From an uncultured Saprospiraceae bacterium (GTDB taxonomy: Bacteria; Bacteroidota; Bacteroidia; Chitinophagales; Saprospiraceae): a stretch of 64,000 nt of DNA. This document shows positions 44,338-53,557 of this stretch, one piece after another. Position 1 is the stretch's first letter, and each line of letters starts with the position of its first letter. A program made the translations under genes and the position numbers. The notes under the pieces were generated by a model, which saw nothing but the letters and a program-made list of their open reading frames with translations, was not told the DNA's origin and did not search any database. The stretch covers positions 19,475 to 83,474 of the forward strand of contig CALJPQ010000023.1 in NCBI GenBank assembly GCA_937980645.1. Reading direction: 5' to 3'.

Positions 44338-45078
44338 TCACTTGAGCAATCGCTGCAGCATTTCGCGCCGCCGCCGCGAGACGGGCACCCGCATGCCGGT
44401 GCTCAGCACCAGGTCGTCCGTCTCGCCTTTGAGCCATTGCTGCACCAGTGCTACCTGCACGATAAAAGACTGATGCGCACGCGCAAAGGCCGGATAAGGC
44501 AGCATCTCTTCATACTCCTTGAGGTTGCGCGCATCTAAGTGGCGTTCGCCGGAGGTCAGGTGTACAAAGGCGTAATTTCCGCAGCTTTCTACACAGGCAA
44601 TATCGCTGATATGGACGAAAACCAGTCCTTTAGAGGTGTGCAGAGTAATGCGCTCAATGCGCCCGATAGCAGTGGTTTGCAGCAGCGCCTCAATGCGCTG
44701 GTACAGCTGGGTGTGCTCGATGCCTTGCTGCGCCTTTTGCACGGCAGCCACCAGATCGTCGGGATTAATGGGTTTGAGCAGGTAATCTATGGCATTGCAC
44801 CGGAAAGCGCGCACAGCGAACTCGTCGTGCGCCGTAACGAACACCACCAGACAGGGCAATAGGCGGGCCTGTTCGAGCAGGTCGAAGCCCGTTCCGTCCT
44901 CCATTTCGACGTCGAGCAGCAGCAAGTCGGGTGGGGTGTGGCGGAGTAGGGCCAGCCCCTCAGCCACACTGCCCGCTTCACCGACGACGATCGTCTGCGG
45001 ACAATGCGTTTGCAGCAGTTGCCTCAGCGCCGCGCGCGCAGCAGGTTCGTCGTCCACGAGGGCTATTTTGAGCGGCAT
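44338..45078 (-). CDS. LytTR family response regulator
   Basis: 246 residues. The receiver domain (1-120) has the acidic pair DDE near residue 9, phospho-acceptor Asp56 (LLLLDVEMEDG) and the Lys in YLLKPINPDDL. The LytTR DNA-binding domain occupies about 145-246 (RITLHTSKGLVFVHISDIACVESCGNYAFVHL...FARAHQSFIV). Divergent from the LytS-type kinase at 45118, its obvious partner. Genes to its left carry the 38-bp sites, making it the best candidate to bind them. Confidence 0.95.
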   Translation of the reverse strand: MPLKIALVDDEPAARAALRQLLQTHCPQTIVVGEAGSVAEGLALLRHTPPDLLLLDVEMEDGTGFDLLEQARLLPCLVVFVTAHDEFAVRAFRCNAIDYLLKPINPDDLVAAVQKAQQGIEHTQLYQRIEALLQTTAIGRIERITLHTSKGLVFVHISDIACVESCGNYAFVHLTSGERHLDARNLKEYEEMLPYPAFARAHQSFIVQVALVQQWLKGETDDLVLSTGMRVPVSRRRREMLQRLLK

Positions 45079-45101
45079 GGGTCAGTTGTGAGAAAGCCAG
45101 C

Positions 45102-45120
45102 GATATTTGCCACAAATATG
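45102..45120. promoter_or_regulatory. Overlapping divergent -7 boxes in a palindrome
   Basis: ATATTTG-CCA-CAAATAT (45103-45119) is a perfect inverted repeat. Its right-hand reading GATATTTG (45102-45109) and its left-hand reading CATATTTG (complement 45113-45120) each match TAnnTTTG with one mismatch. They would drive the kinase and the regulator respectively, so the two promoters would exclude each other. Confidence 0.5.
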
Positions 45121-48075
45121 CGGGCTGTCGTTTTTGTCAGAAAAATGTTTTGGGCCCTGACGCTGGGAAGATCGGTGTTTGTCGGAGCGCAGCAGGTGGT
45201 GTGGACGCACTACACGACAGGCCAGGGTTTGCCGGCCAATGTGGCTTACGAGGTGCTTCAGAGCCGCGATGGCCACATCTGGTTCAGCACCGAGGCGGGT
45301 ATTTGCCGATTCAACGGCTACGAGTTTGTGCGACCAGTAGATACCTCGAGGTGGAACAGCGCCGAGGCCTTTAAGCCTACCGAGGACCCGCGTGGGCGCA
45401 TTTGGTTTGCCCGCATTGATGGCTCGCTGTGGTATGTAGAGCGCGATACTGTGCGTCCTTTCGAGCATCAGGCGCGTTTAGAGGTATTTCGACGTCAGTA
45501 CCAGCTCACGATAGATATGCAGGCAGATACAGACGGCAGTATTTGGTTGGCCTACAACCACATGGGCTTGCTGCATCTTTACCCGGATGGGCGCTTTGAG
45601 GTGGTTCGTAGCCAGGACAGGCGAGTGTTCCTGTACACCGAAATCCAGGGGCGTGCTCTGGCATCTGTCGTCTCCTCAAGCCAGGGTGCATCCTACCAGC
45701 GGACGCCATTGGGTGTCGCCGTTTATCGGAAGGGCCGTATTCAATACCTGGCATCGCTCTCTGAGCGCCCGTTTGTTGATGTGCATCAACGCGGTTTCTG
45801 GCGGCTGCGCAACGGCGACATACTGCATGCCTACCGAGACATCTATTATCTTGTTCGCAGCGACAGCATCGTATGGCAAACACAGTTACATTACACCGCC
45901 CGGCGTTTGGCTGAGACCAACGACGGTGCTCTACTGCTGGCCGTCCACATGGGCGAACGGCCGGGACTTTACTACTTTCCTTCAGTAGAGCATTTGCGGC
46001 GCGGCGAGGGGCAAAACCTGCTACCCGGCTGCTTCGTGACGGATGTGCTCATAGACCAATGGGGCGGCTGGTGGGCCACAACACACCACACCGGCGTGTT
46101 TTATTGTAAAAATCCGGACATCAAAGTCTTCGACCGGCGCCAGGGCTTGCCCTCTGACGAGGTTACTCGCCTGGCGTTTGATGGCAAAAGCCGTCTCTTC
46201 ATGGGTTTTCGCCCAGCGGCCTTAGCGGTGATGGACCTGCAAAGTAACCGTGTCACTCCCTTTCCACTGCCGCAGCTGGACTCGCGCGATGTAGAAGCGC
46301 TGCTGTACGACACGGTAAATGCGCAGCTGTGGTGCTCGACACGGCTTCACGATTGGCAGAACGGGCGTTGGCGCACAGCACTTAGCAGGGAGCGAGGCAC
46401 CTATATCGGCGCCAAGACACTTTCTTTGGGGCTACGCTCAGGCCGTCTATGGTGTGCAAGCAGCTCGGGCTTTTTTGAGGTGGAAACCAAATCAGGTCTG
46501 GGCTGGCATCGGAGCGACAGCGAAGAGGCGCCTCCTTACGCCCGCACGTTTGATGTGGCGGAGGACGCCGCGGGTCTCGTTTGGGTGCTCACCCACGCTG
46601 GCCTGCATCTGTGGCAGCAGGGGCGCTATGAATTGCCGCCTTTTTTGCATCCGGCCCTGCGTTTTCAGCCGCGCTACCTGCGCATCAGCCCGGGCGGCAA
46701 AATGGCCATTGGTCTTCGCAGTGCTGGCGTGCTCATCCGCGACGAACAAGGGCGAATGACACACCTTAGCCAGACCGACGGCCTGGCCAGCGACTTTACC
46801 ACATGGCTGAGCACCGGGCCGGAGGAGGTGTTCTACGTATCTTCCAACGAGGGTTTTACCTGTCTGGCACCGCGCCCCGACGGCAGCTGGGAAGCTCAGG
46901 CCATCACCCGCCGCGAAGGGCTGCCTTCCGACCAGGTCAATGACGTCGTGGCCGCCGGTGGCTACCTGTGGGTTGCTACACAGTCCGGCCTGGTGCGTTT
47001 CCGACACCTGCCCGCCACACCACTCGTACCGCCGCCCACACTGGAGCGCTTGTGGGTCAACAATCGTCCCACAGCCTTCGCACCCCATAACCGCTTCCCA
47101 CACGACTCCAACACCCTGATGCTGCGCTTTTACGCCCTGCACTACCCTTCCGAAGGCAACATCCGATACCGATACCGCCTGCTAGGCACCGACTCAACCT
47201 TCACACACAGCACCACGCGGGAGGTGCTATTTGCCCGATTAACCCACGGCCACTACACCTTCGAGGTGCAGGCCCAAAGCCCAAACGGCGAGTGGAGCGC
47301 TCCCACACAATGGCACTTCCGCATCCGCCCAGCCTGGTGGCAAACGCCAGGCTTCTGGATGCTCCTCAGCCTGGCTATAGCTATTGCGCTATCGCTGGTC
47401 TACCGGTGGCGCCTGTACCAAAAACACCAGCAAGCCGCCACTTTAGAAAAAATCCGTCAACTGGAAGCCGCCGCCCTGCGCGCCCAGATGAACCCGCACT
47501 TTATTTTCAACTGTCTTAACAGCATCCAACACTTCATCACCGAAAACAACACTGATGCCGCTACGCGATACTTAGCCGCCTTCGCTCGACTGGTGCGGCT
47601 GGCCCTCCATGGCGCGGTGGACGGACGCCACTCGCTGCGTGAAGAAATAGAGATGACCAGCCACTATCTGGCCCTAGAACAGCTGCGCTTCCGGCAGCGC
47701 TTCGACTATCGTATCACTACCTCCTCCGAAATGGACTTGGACGACATCACCCTGCCTCCCTTACTCGTGCAGCCATTTGTGGAAAATGCGCTGTTGCACG
47801 GCCTGCAAAATAGAGAGGAGGGCGGTCTGGTATCTATAGTATTTGCTGCAAAAGACCGCCACCTGATTGCCACTATTACCGACAATGGCCCTGGGCTAAG
47901 CGCCGCGTACGACACTAAAAGCACCCATAAATCCGTAGGCATGATGATTACGCAGCGGCGCTTAGACCTTCTTTCAGAAAAGCCACACGGCGGCGCTCAA
48001 TGGGAAAACCTGACCCACCCTGACGGCTCACCCGCAGGACTGCGCGTTACCTTGCGCATTCCGCTGGATACCTGA
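45118..48075 (+). CDS. LytS-type sensor histidine kinase with beta-propeller sensor
   Basis: 985 residues. After a signal segment (ending FVGAQQ) a two-component regulator propeller (WTHYTTGQGLPANVAYEVLQSRDGHIWFSTEAGICRFNGYEF and many further repeats) fills about 30-650, then a Y_Y_Y domain (about 660-730, DSNTLMLRFYALHYPSEGNIRYRYRL). One membrane segment (FWMLLSLAIAIALSLVY) precedes the His_kinase domain with MNPHFIFNCLNSIQHF (phospho-His) and the ATP region (PFVENALLHGLQ, DNGPGL). It senses an outside signal, probably a polysaccharide or similar ligand, and phosphorylates the adjacent LytTR regulator. Confidence 0.93.
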   Translation: MRAVVFVRKMFWALTLGRSVFVGAQQVVWTHYTTGQGLPANVAYEVLQSRDGHIWFSTEAGICRFNGYEFVRPVDTSRWNSAEAFKPTEDPRGRIWFARIDGSLWYVERDTVRPFEHQARLEVFRRQYQLTIDMQADTDGSIWLAYNHMGLLHLYPDGRFEVVRSQDRRVFLYTEIQGRALASVVSSSQGASYQRTPLGVAVYRKGRIQYLASLSERPFVDVHQRGFWRLRNGDILHAYRDIYYLVRSDSIVWQTQLHYTARRLAETNDGALLLAVHMGERPGLYYFPSVEHLRRGEGQNLLPGCFVTDVLIDQWGGWWATTHHTGVFYCKNPDIKVFDRRQGLPSDEVTRLAFDGKSRLFMGFRPAALAVMDLQSNRVTPFPLPQLDSRDVEALLYDTVNAQLWCSTRLHDWQNGRWRTALSRERGTYIGAKTLSLGLRSGRLWCASSSGFFEVETKSGLGWHRSDSEEAPPYARTFDVAEDAAGLVWVLTHAGLHLWQQGRYELPPFLHPALRFQPRYLRISPGGKMAIGLRSAGVLIRDEQGRMTHLSQTDGLASDFTTWLSTGPEEVFYVSSNEGFTCLAPRPDGSWEAQAITRREGLPSDQVNDVVAAGGYLWVATQSGLVRFRHLPATPLVPPPTLERLWVNNRPTAFAPHNRFPHDSNTLMLRFYALHYPSEGNIRYRYRLLGTDSTFTHSTTREVLFARLTHGHYTFEVQAQSPNGEWSAPTQWHFRIRPAWWQTPGFWMLLSLAIAIALSLVYRWRLYQKHQQAATLEKIRQLEAAALRAQMNPHFIFNCLNSIQHFITENNTDAATRYLAAFARLVRLALHGAVDGRHSLREEIEMTSHYLALEQLRFRQRFDYRITTSSEMDLDDITLPPLLVQPFVENALLHGLQNREEGGLVSIVFAAKDRHLIATITDNGPGLSAAYDTKSTHKSVGMMITQRRLDLLSEKPHGGAQWENLTHPDGSPAGLRVTLRIPLDT

Positions 48076-48160
48076 TGCCCACTACCCTTCCAACCAGCAG
48101 CAGCCAAAGGCGCTGACAGGCAGGTACAAAAACTTCACCCACCATCCCGACGCCTCACCG

Positions 48161-48168
48161 TACTTTTA
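48161..48168 (+). promoter_or_regulatory. Weak -7 element (TACTTTTA)
   Basis: One mismatch to TAnnTTTG, 18 bp before the peptide-binding lipoprotein start at 48187. Confidence 0.3.
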
Positions 48169-48186
48169 CCCAAATTTTTCACCTAT

Positions 48187-50004
48187 ATGACCGCTTGCGT
48201 TAAGAAACACCGCATCCCACAACAGCTACTCTTACTGACCCTAGTGGCAGCCGTCTTGCTCATCGCCTGCGGCGACGACCGCACAGCGCGCTGCGGCAAA
48301 ATCACCTTCAAAACCGACAACACCGTAACGGTGCGCATGGAAGCCGCCGTCACCTCGCTCAACCCCATACTGCCCGGGCCGGGCTACAACCGATATGTGG
48401 CCGCCAACCTCTTCCAATCGCTGGCTACCATCGAACCCAAGACGCTCGAACTCGTGCCCTTGCTCATCGAAAAAATTCCGACCGTTTATACCGTCAAAGA
48501 CGGCCCGCGTGCCGGTATGCTGGCCTACGACTTCAAGATATATGACGAGGCTACTTGGGATAATGGCTCGCCCATTACGGGCCACGACGTGCTGTTTTCT
48601 TTGAAAATCCTGCACCACCCCCTGCTGCCGTTGGGCGAGTGGCTGGGCTACTTTGAGCGTTTGAAAGCGCTGGAAGTGGATGCGCAAAATCCGAAGAAAT
48701 TCACCGCCTACTTTGACCAGTTCTACATCCTGGGCCTAGAAAGTCTGTGCCAGTTTCCCATCTATCCGGCCTACCAATACGACCCTGAGGGCGTGCTGGC
48801 CTCCGTGTCACTGGCCGATTTGCAGGATCGCACGCGCGCCCAGCAGATGGCTGCCGCGGCGGATGCCAGTGGCGGGGGCAAAAACAAATTCGCCGCCTGG
48901 GCCGAAGCCTTCCAGTCGCCGCGCTTTGCCAACGACAAAACGGCCATTTCGGGCAGCGGACCGTACCGCTTAGAAAACTTCGATGTGGATCAGGGTATCG
49001 TTTTGGTGAAAAAAAACAACTGGTGGGGCGACCGCGTGGCATCGCGCAACCGCTATCTGGCGGCTTATCCGGAAAAAATTATCTACCGTTTTGTTAAAGA
49101 AGAGGCTGCCGCCGAAAACCTCATCCGAAACGGCGATGTGGATATTGTGCCGGCCCTCTCGCCCACCAAATTTGTGGAATTAAAACAAGATACCTGCCTG
49201 CCCCTGCGCTACGACATGGCTTTAGTGAGCGCCAATGCCTATGCGCGCGTCCTGTGCAATACCGCCCGCCCGGCACTGGCCGACAAGCGCGTGCGCCAGG
49301 CCTTGGCTCATGCCATGGACTACGACTACATGCTCAACACCATCTGGGAAGGCATGGCCGAACGCTGCGTCAGCCCCGTTCACCCAGCCAAGCCCTTCTA
49401 CGCTCGCTCACTTAAACCCTACGCCTACGACATCAACAAGGCGCGCAAACTGCTGGCCGACGCCGGCTGGACAGACACCAACGGCGACGGCATCGCCGAC
49501 AAAGAAATAGATGGCAAGCGCGTCAACTTAGAACTCTCCCTACTCACGGCCGGCGCCTCGCCCACCTCCAGCGCAACGGCCAAAAGCATCCAGAACACTG
49601 CCCGCGCCGCCGGCTTCGCCCTCAATGTGGTCGAAGACGACATCCGCGTCATCGCCCAAAAAACCCGACAGGGCGACTACGACCTGGCCCTCACCAGCGT
49701 GGTGCTCTTCCCGGGCCTGTGGGATCCCTATCAGAGCTTCCATTCCAAAAGCATCGGCTCGGGCAACCGCAGCGCCTTCGCCAACGCCGAACTGGACGGC
49801 CTCATCGAAGCCCTGCGTGCCGAACCCGACGAGAAAAAGCGCAACGACCTGTACCTGCGCATTCAACAACTGCTCCACGACGAACTGCCCGAGATTTTCC
49901 TCTACGCACCGCAACAGCGCTTTGCCGTCAGCCGGCGCTTCGATTATGTGCTTTCGGCCAACCGACCGGGGTACTACGAGGCCTATTTTAAATTGAAAAA
50001 CTAA
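48187..50004 (+). CDS. Peptide ABC transporter substrate-binding lipoprotein (SBP_bac_5)
   Basis: 605 residues. The lipobox LLIAC puts Cys28 at the mature N-terminus. The SBP_bac_5 fold is shown by TVRMEAAVTSLNPILPGPGYNRYVAANLFQSLATIEPKTLELVPLLIEKIP, DEATWDNGSPITGHDVLFSLK, NNWWGDRVASRNRYLAAYPEKIIYRFV, ADKRVRQALAHAMDYDYMLNTIWEGMAERCVSPVHP and ARKLLADAGWTDTNGDGIADKEIDG. It would capture oligopeptides or nickel-type ligands. No permease or ATPase genes are adjacent, so an orphan or recruited receptor. Confidence 0.92.
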   Translation: MTACVKKHRIPQQLLLLTLVAAVLLIACGDDRTARCGKITFKTDNTVTVRMEAAVTSLNPILPGPGYNRYVAANLFQSLATIEPKTLELVPLLIEKIPTVYTVKDGPRAGMLAYDFKIYDEATWDNGSPITGHDVLFSLKILHHPLLPLGEWLGYFERLKALEVDAQNPKKFTAYFDQFYILGLESLCQFPIYPAYQYDPEGVLASVSLADLQDRTRAQQMAAAADASGGGKNKFAAWAEAFQSPRFANDKTAISGSGPYRLENFDVDQGIVLVKKNNWWGDRVASRNRYLAAYPEKIIYRFVKEEAAAENLIRNGDVDIVPALSPTKFVELKQDTCLPLRYDMALVSANAYARVLCNTARPALADKRVRQALAHAMDYDYMLNTIWEGMAERCVSPVHPAKPFYARSLKPYAYDINKARKLLADAGWTDTNGDGIADKEIDGKRVNLELSLLTAGASPTSSATAKSIQNTARAAGFALNVVEDDIRVIAQKTRQGDYDLALTSVVLFPGLWDPYQSFHSKSIGSGNRSAFANAELDGLIEALRAEPDEKKRNDLYLRIQQLLHDELPEIFLYAPQQRFAVSRRFDYVLSANRPGYYEAYFKLKN

Positions 50005-50067
50005 ACCTGCGGGTAAAGACACCTGCAGCGATAGAAAATTGTTCTTTCCACCTTCTTTCACCAAACA

Positions 50068-50085
50068 GGCCAAACAAGTTTGGCC
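50068..50085. repeat. Palindrome GGCCAAACAAGTTTGGCC
   Basis: Perfect 18-bp palindrome arms around AA. It is the exact reverse complement of the 1443-1460 copy, lies 12 bp before the DUF3127 start codon, and overlaps a CAAGTTTG -7 box (one mismatch). Confidence 0.7.
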
Positions 50086-50097
50086 GCTACTTGAGGT

Positions 50098-50469
50098 ATG
50101 GCTTTTGAAGTAATTGGCAAATTGTACCGCGTTTTCCCTATCGAGCAAAAGACGGCCACATTCCAGACGCGCGAATTCGTGCTGGAAATTGTGTCGGGGC
50201 AGTATCCGGAATACGTCAAATTTCAGGCGATACAGGACCGCTGCCAGTTGCTCGATGCTTTTCAGGAAGGCGACGTCGTCAAAGTATCCTTCGACCTGCG
50301 TGGGCGCGAATGGCAGGGCAAGTTCTTCACCAACCTGAATGCCTGGCGCATCGAAAAAGCGGACGGCAACGCTGCTACTACTTCGGCGCCAGAGCAAACC
50401 TCCGCCGACCCATTCCCTGACTACACCGCAGGGCCACCGCCAGCAATAACGGATGACCTGCCGTTTTGA
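50098..50469 (+). CDS. DUF3127 protein with SSB-like C-terminal tip
   Basis: 123 residues. The body (MAFEVIGKLYRVFPIEQKTATFQTREFVLEI...KVSFDLRGREWQGKFFTNLNAWRIEK) is an OB-fold-like DUF3127 domain found in Bacteroidota. A disordered Ala/Thr/Pro linker ends in DDLPF, like the acidic protein-binding tip of SSB. A role in single-stranded DNA handling is inferred. Its start lies 12 bp after a palindrome. Confidence 0.85.
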   Translation: MAFEVIGKLYRVFPIEQKTATFQTREFVLEIVSGQYPEYVKFQAIQDRCQLLDAFQEGDVVKVSFDLRGREWQGKFFTNLNAWRIEKADGNAATTSAPEQTSADPFPDYTAGPPPAITDDLPF

Positions 50470-50501
50470 ACGGCTCAGGTATTGCGCTAATCGCTGCCGC
50501 T

Positions 50502-51194
50502 ATGACGATTGACATCCTCACCGTTCTCATCGCTCTTTTAGGCTTCTGGTATGGGAAGGACAAAGGCATCTTTGGTATCATCTTCTGGTTCCTGTCCATT
50601 ACCTTTGGCTTAGTGCTGGCCTATAAAATGGCGCCGGTGATGACACGCATCCTCAAAGCTGCCCTTGACTCCGACTCGCCGTTTATTCTACCTATTGCAT
50701 TCGTCATCAATGTCCTGTTTATCTGGGGGCTCTTGCGGGCAGCGGGCAAAGGTGCTGCGGGCATGTTTCAGATGTTTCGAGTCGGGTTTATTAACTGGAC
50801 GTTGGGCGGTTTGGTAGGCGCCTTCATTGCCCTATTCTTGTATGGGTCTGTGCTGTGGTTTCTGCGGGAGACACGTATTATAGGCGAACAGACTGCCAGC
50901 GAGTCCCGGACGCTTGAGCCCTTAGCCGAACTACCCAAATACGCCGGTACGTACATCAGTCGGCTCAAACCCTTCCTGCAAGAAGTCTGGGATACTGGCT
51001 CAGAATGGATGAACGCTGCCCGAGAATACGGCGATGAGAAAACCCGGAACATGGATACCCCTTCAGCCCCCGCTGACGGGCAACCGCGCATATATAAGAT
51101 TGAGGAAGGCGCCGACGGACGTATCGAAAAGAAGCCGCAAGACACGCGGGCAAAAAACCGGGAACTCTACGAAGACACCGGTATCGAGTACTAA
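50502..51194 (+). CDS. CvpA family membrane protein
   Basis: 230 residues. Four hydrophobic segments in the first 140 residues (IDILTVLIALLGFWYGKDKGIFGIIFWFLSITFGLVLAYKMAP) match the CvpA/colicin V production family. The C-terminal part is hydrophilic and highly charged (GRIEKKPQDTRAKNRELYEDTGIEY). ATG 50502 is chosen over a TTG at 50466 that overlaps the DUF3127 stop. CvpA-type proteins affect envelope stress and biofilm; function here is open. Confidence 0.8.
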   Translation: MTIDILTVLIALLGFWYGKDKGIFGIIFWFLSITFGLVLAYKMAPVMTRILKAALDSDSPFILPIAFVINVLFIWGLLRAAGKGAAGMFQMFRVGFINWTLGGLVGAFIALFLYGSVLWFLRETRIIGEQTASESRTLEPLAELPKYAGTYISRLKPFLQEVWDTGSEWMNAAREYGDEKTRNMDTPSAPADGQPRIYKIEEGADGRIEKKPQDTRAKNRELYEDTGIEY

Positions 51195-51196
51195 GC

Positions 51197-52285
51197 TCAC
51201 GCCATGCGGAGCCGCGCGGCGTTGACCATGATGAGCTCCGAAATGTTCTCCGAGTCAATGATGCCGGCTAAGCGATGGCCATCACGCACCAATACGATGG
51301 AACCCGGTCGCTGCTGAAAGTATTCCAGTACCTCCTCTAACGGAGTACGCATGTCGAAATAGTGCAGGTGCGTATCCGCCACCGTGTACACGGGTGCTCC
51401 CTCGCCGGCCGACTGGATACCGCGAATGATATGGTCGCGCGTGAGCACCCCGTAGGGCAAGTCGCCATCCACCACTAGAAAGGTGCGCGCCTGCCCGTCC
51501 AGTAGCAAGGTTACCGCGTCGCGTATGGTGTGGTGCTTATCTAGGGTCTGGAAATTGGTCATCAGCGCATCGCCTGCCGTAAAGCCCTCTAAGAAAGACT
51601 GCGAACGCACGGCCTCCGCCTCGGCGCGGGCCCCCAAAATGACAAATAGGCCGATGAAGATGAGGAACGGGTTGACATAAAAACCCGCAAAAACAAACAG
51701 GATGGCAATGGCCTGCCCCACGAACGACGCAATCTCCGTAGCCCGCACCCGATCCATGCGCATCGAAAGCAGGGCACGCAACACCCGCCCACCATCCATC
51801 GGAAACGCCGGAATGAGGTTGAACGCCGCCAGCCAGACGTTCACAATGCCCAACATGGGCAGGAAACTGTTCTGGTCAATGAGAAAGACTTCGGCGCTAT
51901 CCTCTTGCGGCATCTCAAAATTGGCAATCAGCGGCCATAGAAGAAGCATAATCACGACGTTGACGGCCGGGCCAGCCAAGGCTACCACCAGCTCGTGTGA
52001 GGGCTTGCTCGGCATGCGTTCCAGCCGGGCCACACCACCAATTGGATACAACGTAATGTCCTGTGTGCGAATGCCGTAGCGACGAGCAGCCAACGCATGG
52101 CCCAATTCGTGTAGCGTAACGCATACAAAAAGACCCAGTACAAAAAGCACCATCCAGCTCACGTGCACCCAGTCCAAGCCACGCCAGAGATTAGTCAGTA
52201 CAATCCAGCCAATGAGAATGGCAAATGTCCAGTGAATATACACCGAAATGCCGGCGATCTTAGGAAGAGCGAGAGCGTTTTTCAT
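51197..52285 (-). CDS. Site-2 type M50 metalloprotease with two CBS domains
   Basis: 362 residues. Five or six membrane segments; H59ELGH63 in VCVTLHELGHALAARRYG binds zinc and FNLIPAFPMDGGR provides the Asp ligand. Two CBS domains (about 225-350) occupy the C-terminus (DALMTNFQTLDKHHTIRDAVTLLLDGQARTFLVVDG...). CBS domains usually bind adenosyl ligands, giving regulation by energy state. It is convergent with the CvpA gene (2 bp apart) and has a perfect TAAGTTTG box at 52314-52321. Confidence 0.93.
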   Translation of the reverse strand: MKNALALPKIAGISVYIHWTFAILIGWIVLTNLWRGLDWVHVSWMVLFVLGLFVCVTLHELGHALAARRYGIRTQDITLYPIGGVARLERMPSKPSHELVVALAGPAVNVVIMLLLWPLIANFEMPQEDSAEVFLIDQNSFLPMLGIVNVWLAAFNLIPAFPMDGGRVLRALLSMRMDRVRATEIASFVGQAIAILFVFAGFYVNPFLIFIGLFVILGARAEAEAVRSQSFLEGFTAGDALMTNFQTLDKHHTIRDAVTLLLDGQARTFLVVDGDLPYGVLTRDHIIRGIQSAGEGAPVYTVADTHLHYFDMRTPLEEVLEYFQQRPGSIVLVRDGHRLAGIIDSENISELIMVNAARLRMA

Positions 52286-52313
52286 AAGAGCAATAAAAAC
52301 ATGAAAGACGTCG

Positions 52314-52321
52314 CAAACTTA
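52314..52321 (-). promoter_or_regulatory. TAnnTTTG -7 promoter element
   Basis: TAAGTTTG on the minus strand, 28 bp before the M50 protease start codon. Confidence 0.6.
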
Positions 52322-52481
52322 CAAACCCAATGTGGTCTCATTCTCTACAAAAAAGGAGAGCGTCTCGAACGTATGAGGTACTCACCCGCCGGCTACCCGG
52401 CGGCAAAATGGTAATTCAATTGCTTGAATACGGGAAGAGCAGCCAAAAACACATCGTTTTTTCCCCTTAACGCAGCACACC

Positions 52482-53417
52482 TCATTTAGAGGACAACAGC
52501 AAGCGCCGCACTTTTTGCACAATATCCAGCGAAACCTCAAAAACGGCCGCCAACTGCTCATCACTCCAGTCGGGATTTTTGCGAATAAAAGCCAGCAGGG
52601 CCTTTTCAATACCTTTCTCGATACCTTCCTCCAGAATTTGCTCGTAAGTGGTTTTGGCCCGCCGCTCCAACGGCGGCGGCAATGTCTGAATCAAATTCAT
52701 AACTTCCTCCTTCGATAATGTAGATGATTGTTGCAAATACACAAACGTTACCTCAAACAAATGCAGCAAAACCTCCCAATCCGCACCCTCAGGCACAAAC
52801 ATAGACCATCGCCGCAAATAAACGCCCAAATACCCCTCATCGCGCGCATGCTTGAGCGCCATAAGTACGTCGCGCAGTAACTGAAAACGGTGCATCTGCT
52901 CGATGGTCTCATCGCTCAGCGCCTGCACATTTACGTACACGATGTCGAAATGCGGAATGTAGCCCTCCAACTCCTTCGATACCTCGCCGTACTGCTCGCG
53001 CAGCGGAGGCACCTCCCAGGGCTGCTCGCCGTGGTAGATGAGCACCGGAATGGTCAGGGTGAAGTGCTCAAAACCCTGGCGGATGACCTTTTCCTGAATG
53101 CCAAGCAGGTAGCGGCCCGGTTGCACGTAGATGTATCGCCCGGTGCTGGTGCTTTTGTGCTCGAAGAGCAGGCAAATGCGCACGGGCTTGCCGTCTTTGG
53201 TCTAGCAGGTATAAACGACGTCGGAGGCGGAGTCTTTGAGATCGTCGCTGACATAGCTTTCGGAGGCAAGTTGGAGCGTGCTCAAGTCCAGAAGTTTGAC
53301 CTGTTCGGCGGGCAAGAATTCCTGCAGGAATTCGCGGACGACGAGCAGGATGCTGAACACTAAGCGCATGTACTGGTCGTGTGGGGAGCGAGGCGCGGGG
53401 GGCTTCTTTCTTTTCAT
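52482..53417 (-). pseudogene. Rpn-type PD-(D/E)XK nuclease, interrupted by an amber codon
   Basis: One frame runs from ATG 53417 to 52482 with a single in-frame TAG at 53202-53204. Before it: 71 residues with the C-terminal ...ASDVVYTC, after it TKDGKPVRICLLFEHKSTST, together the D...ExK active site of Rpn/YhgA-like nucleases; the rest (TIPVLIYHGEQPWEVP...) also matches. The stop splits the nuclease core, so the gene is probably inactive; a GTG start after the stop could give a truncated product lacking the first catalytic Asp. CAG-to-TAG is the simplest change. A perfect TATTTTTG box at 53455-53462 still stands in front. Confidence 0.8.
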
Positions 53418-53454
53418 GGTCAGGCAGTTAAGGAAAGGAAGAAATGGCTTTGAG

Positions 53455-53462
53455 CAAAAATA
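53455..53462 (-). promoter_or_regulatory. TAnnTTTG -7 promoter element
   Basis: TATTTTTG on the minus strand, 37 bp before the interrupted nuclease gene. The surrounding GGCTTTG/CAAAGCC inverted repeat followed by T-run could also act as a terminator on the plus strand. Confidence 0.55.
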
Positions 53463-53557
53463 AGCAAAGCCGATTTTTTCTCCTGCAGCTGGAGATTTTC
53501 TCTTTCAGGCAAAGAGCACCCACCTTTGTAGACAATGACCGTACTTAAGACCCTTCT

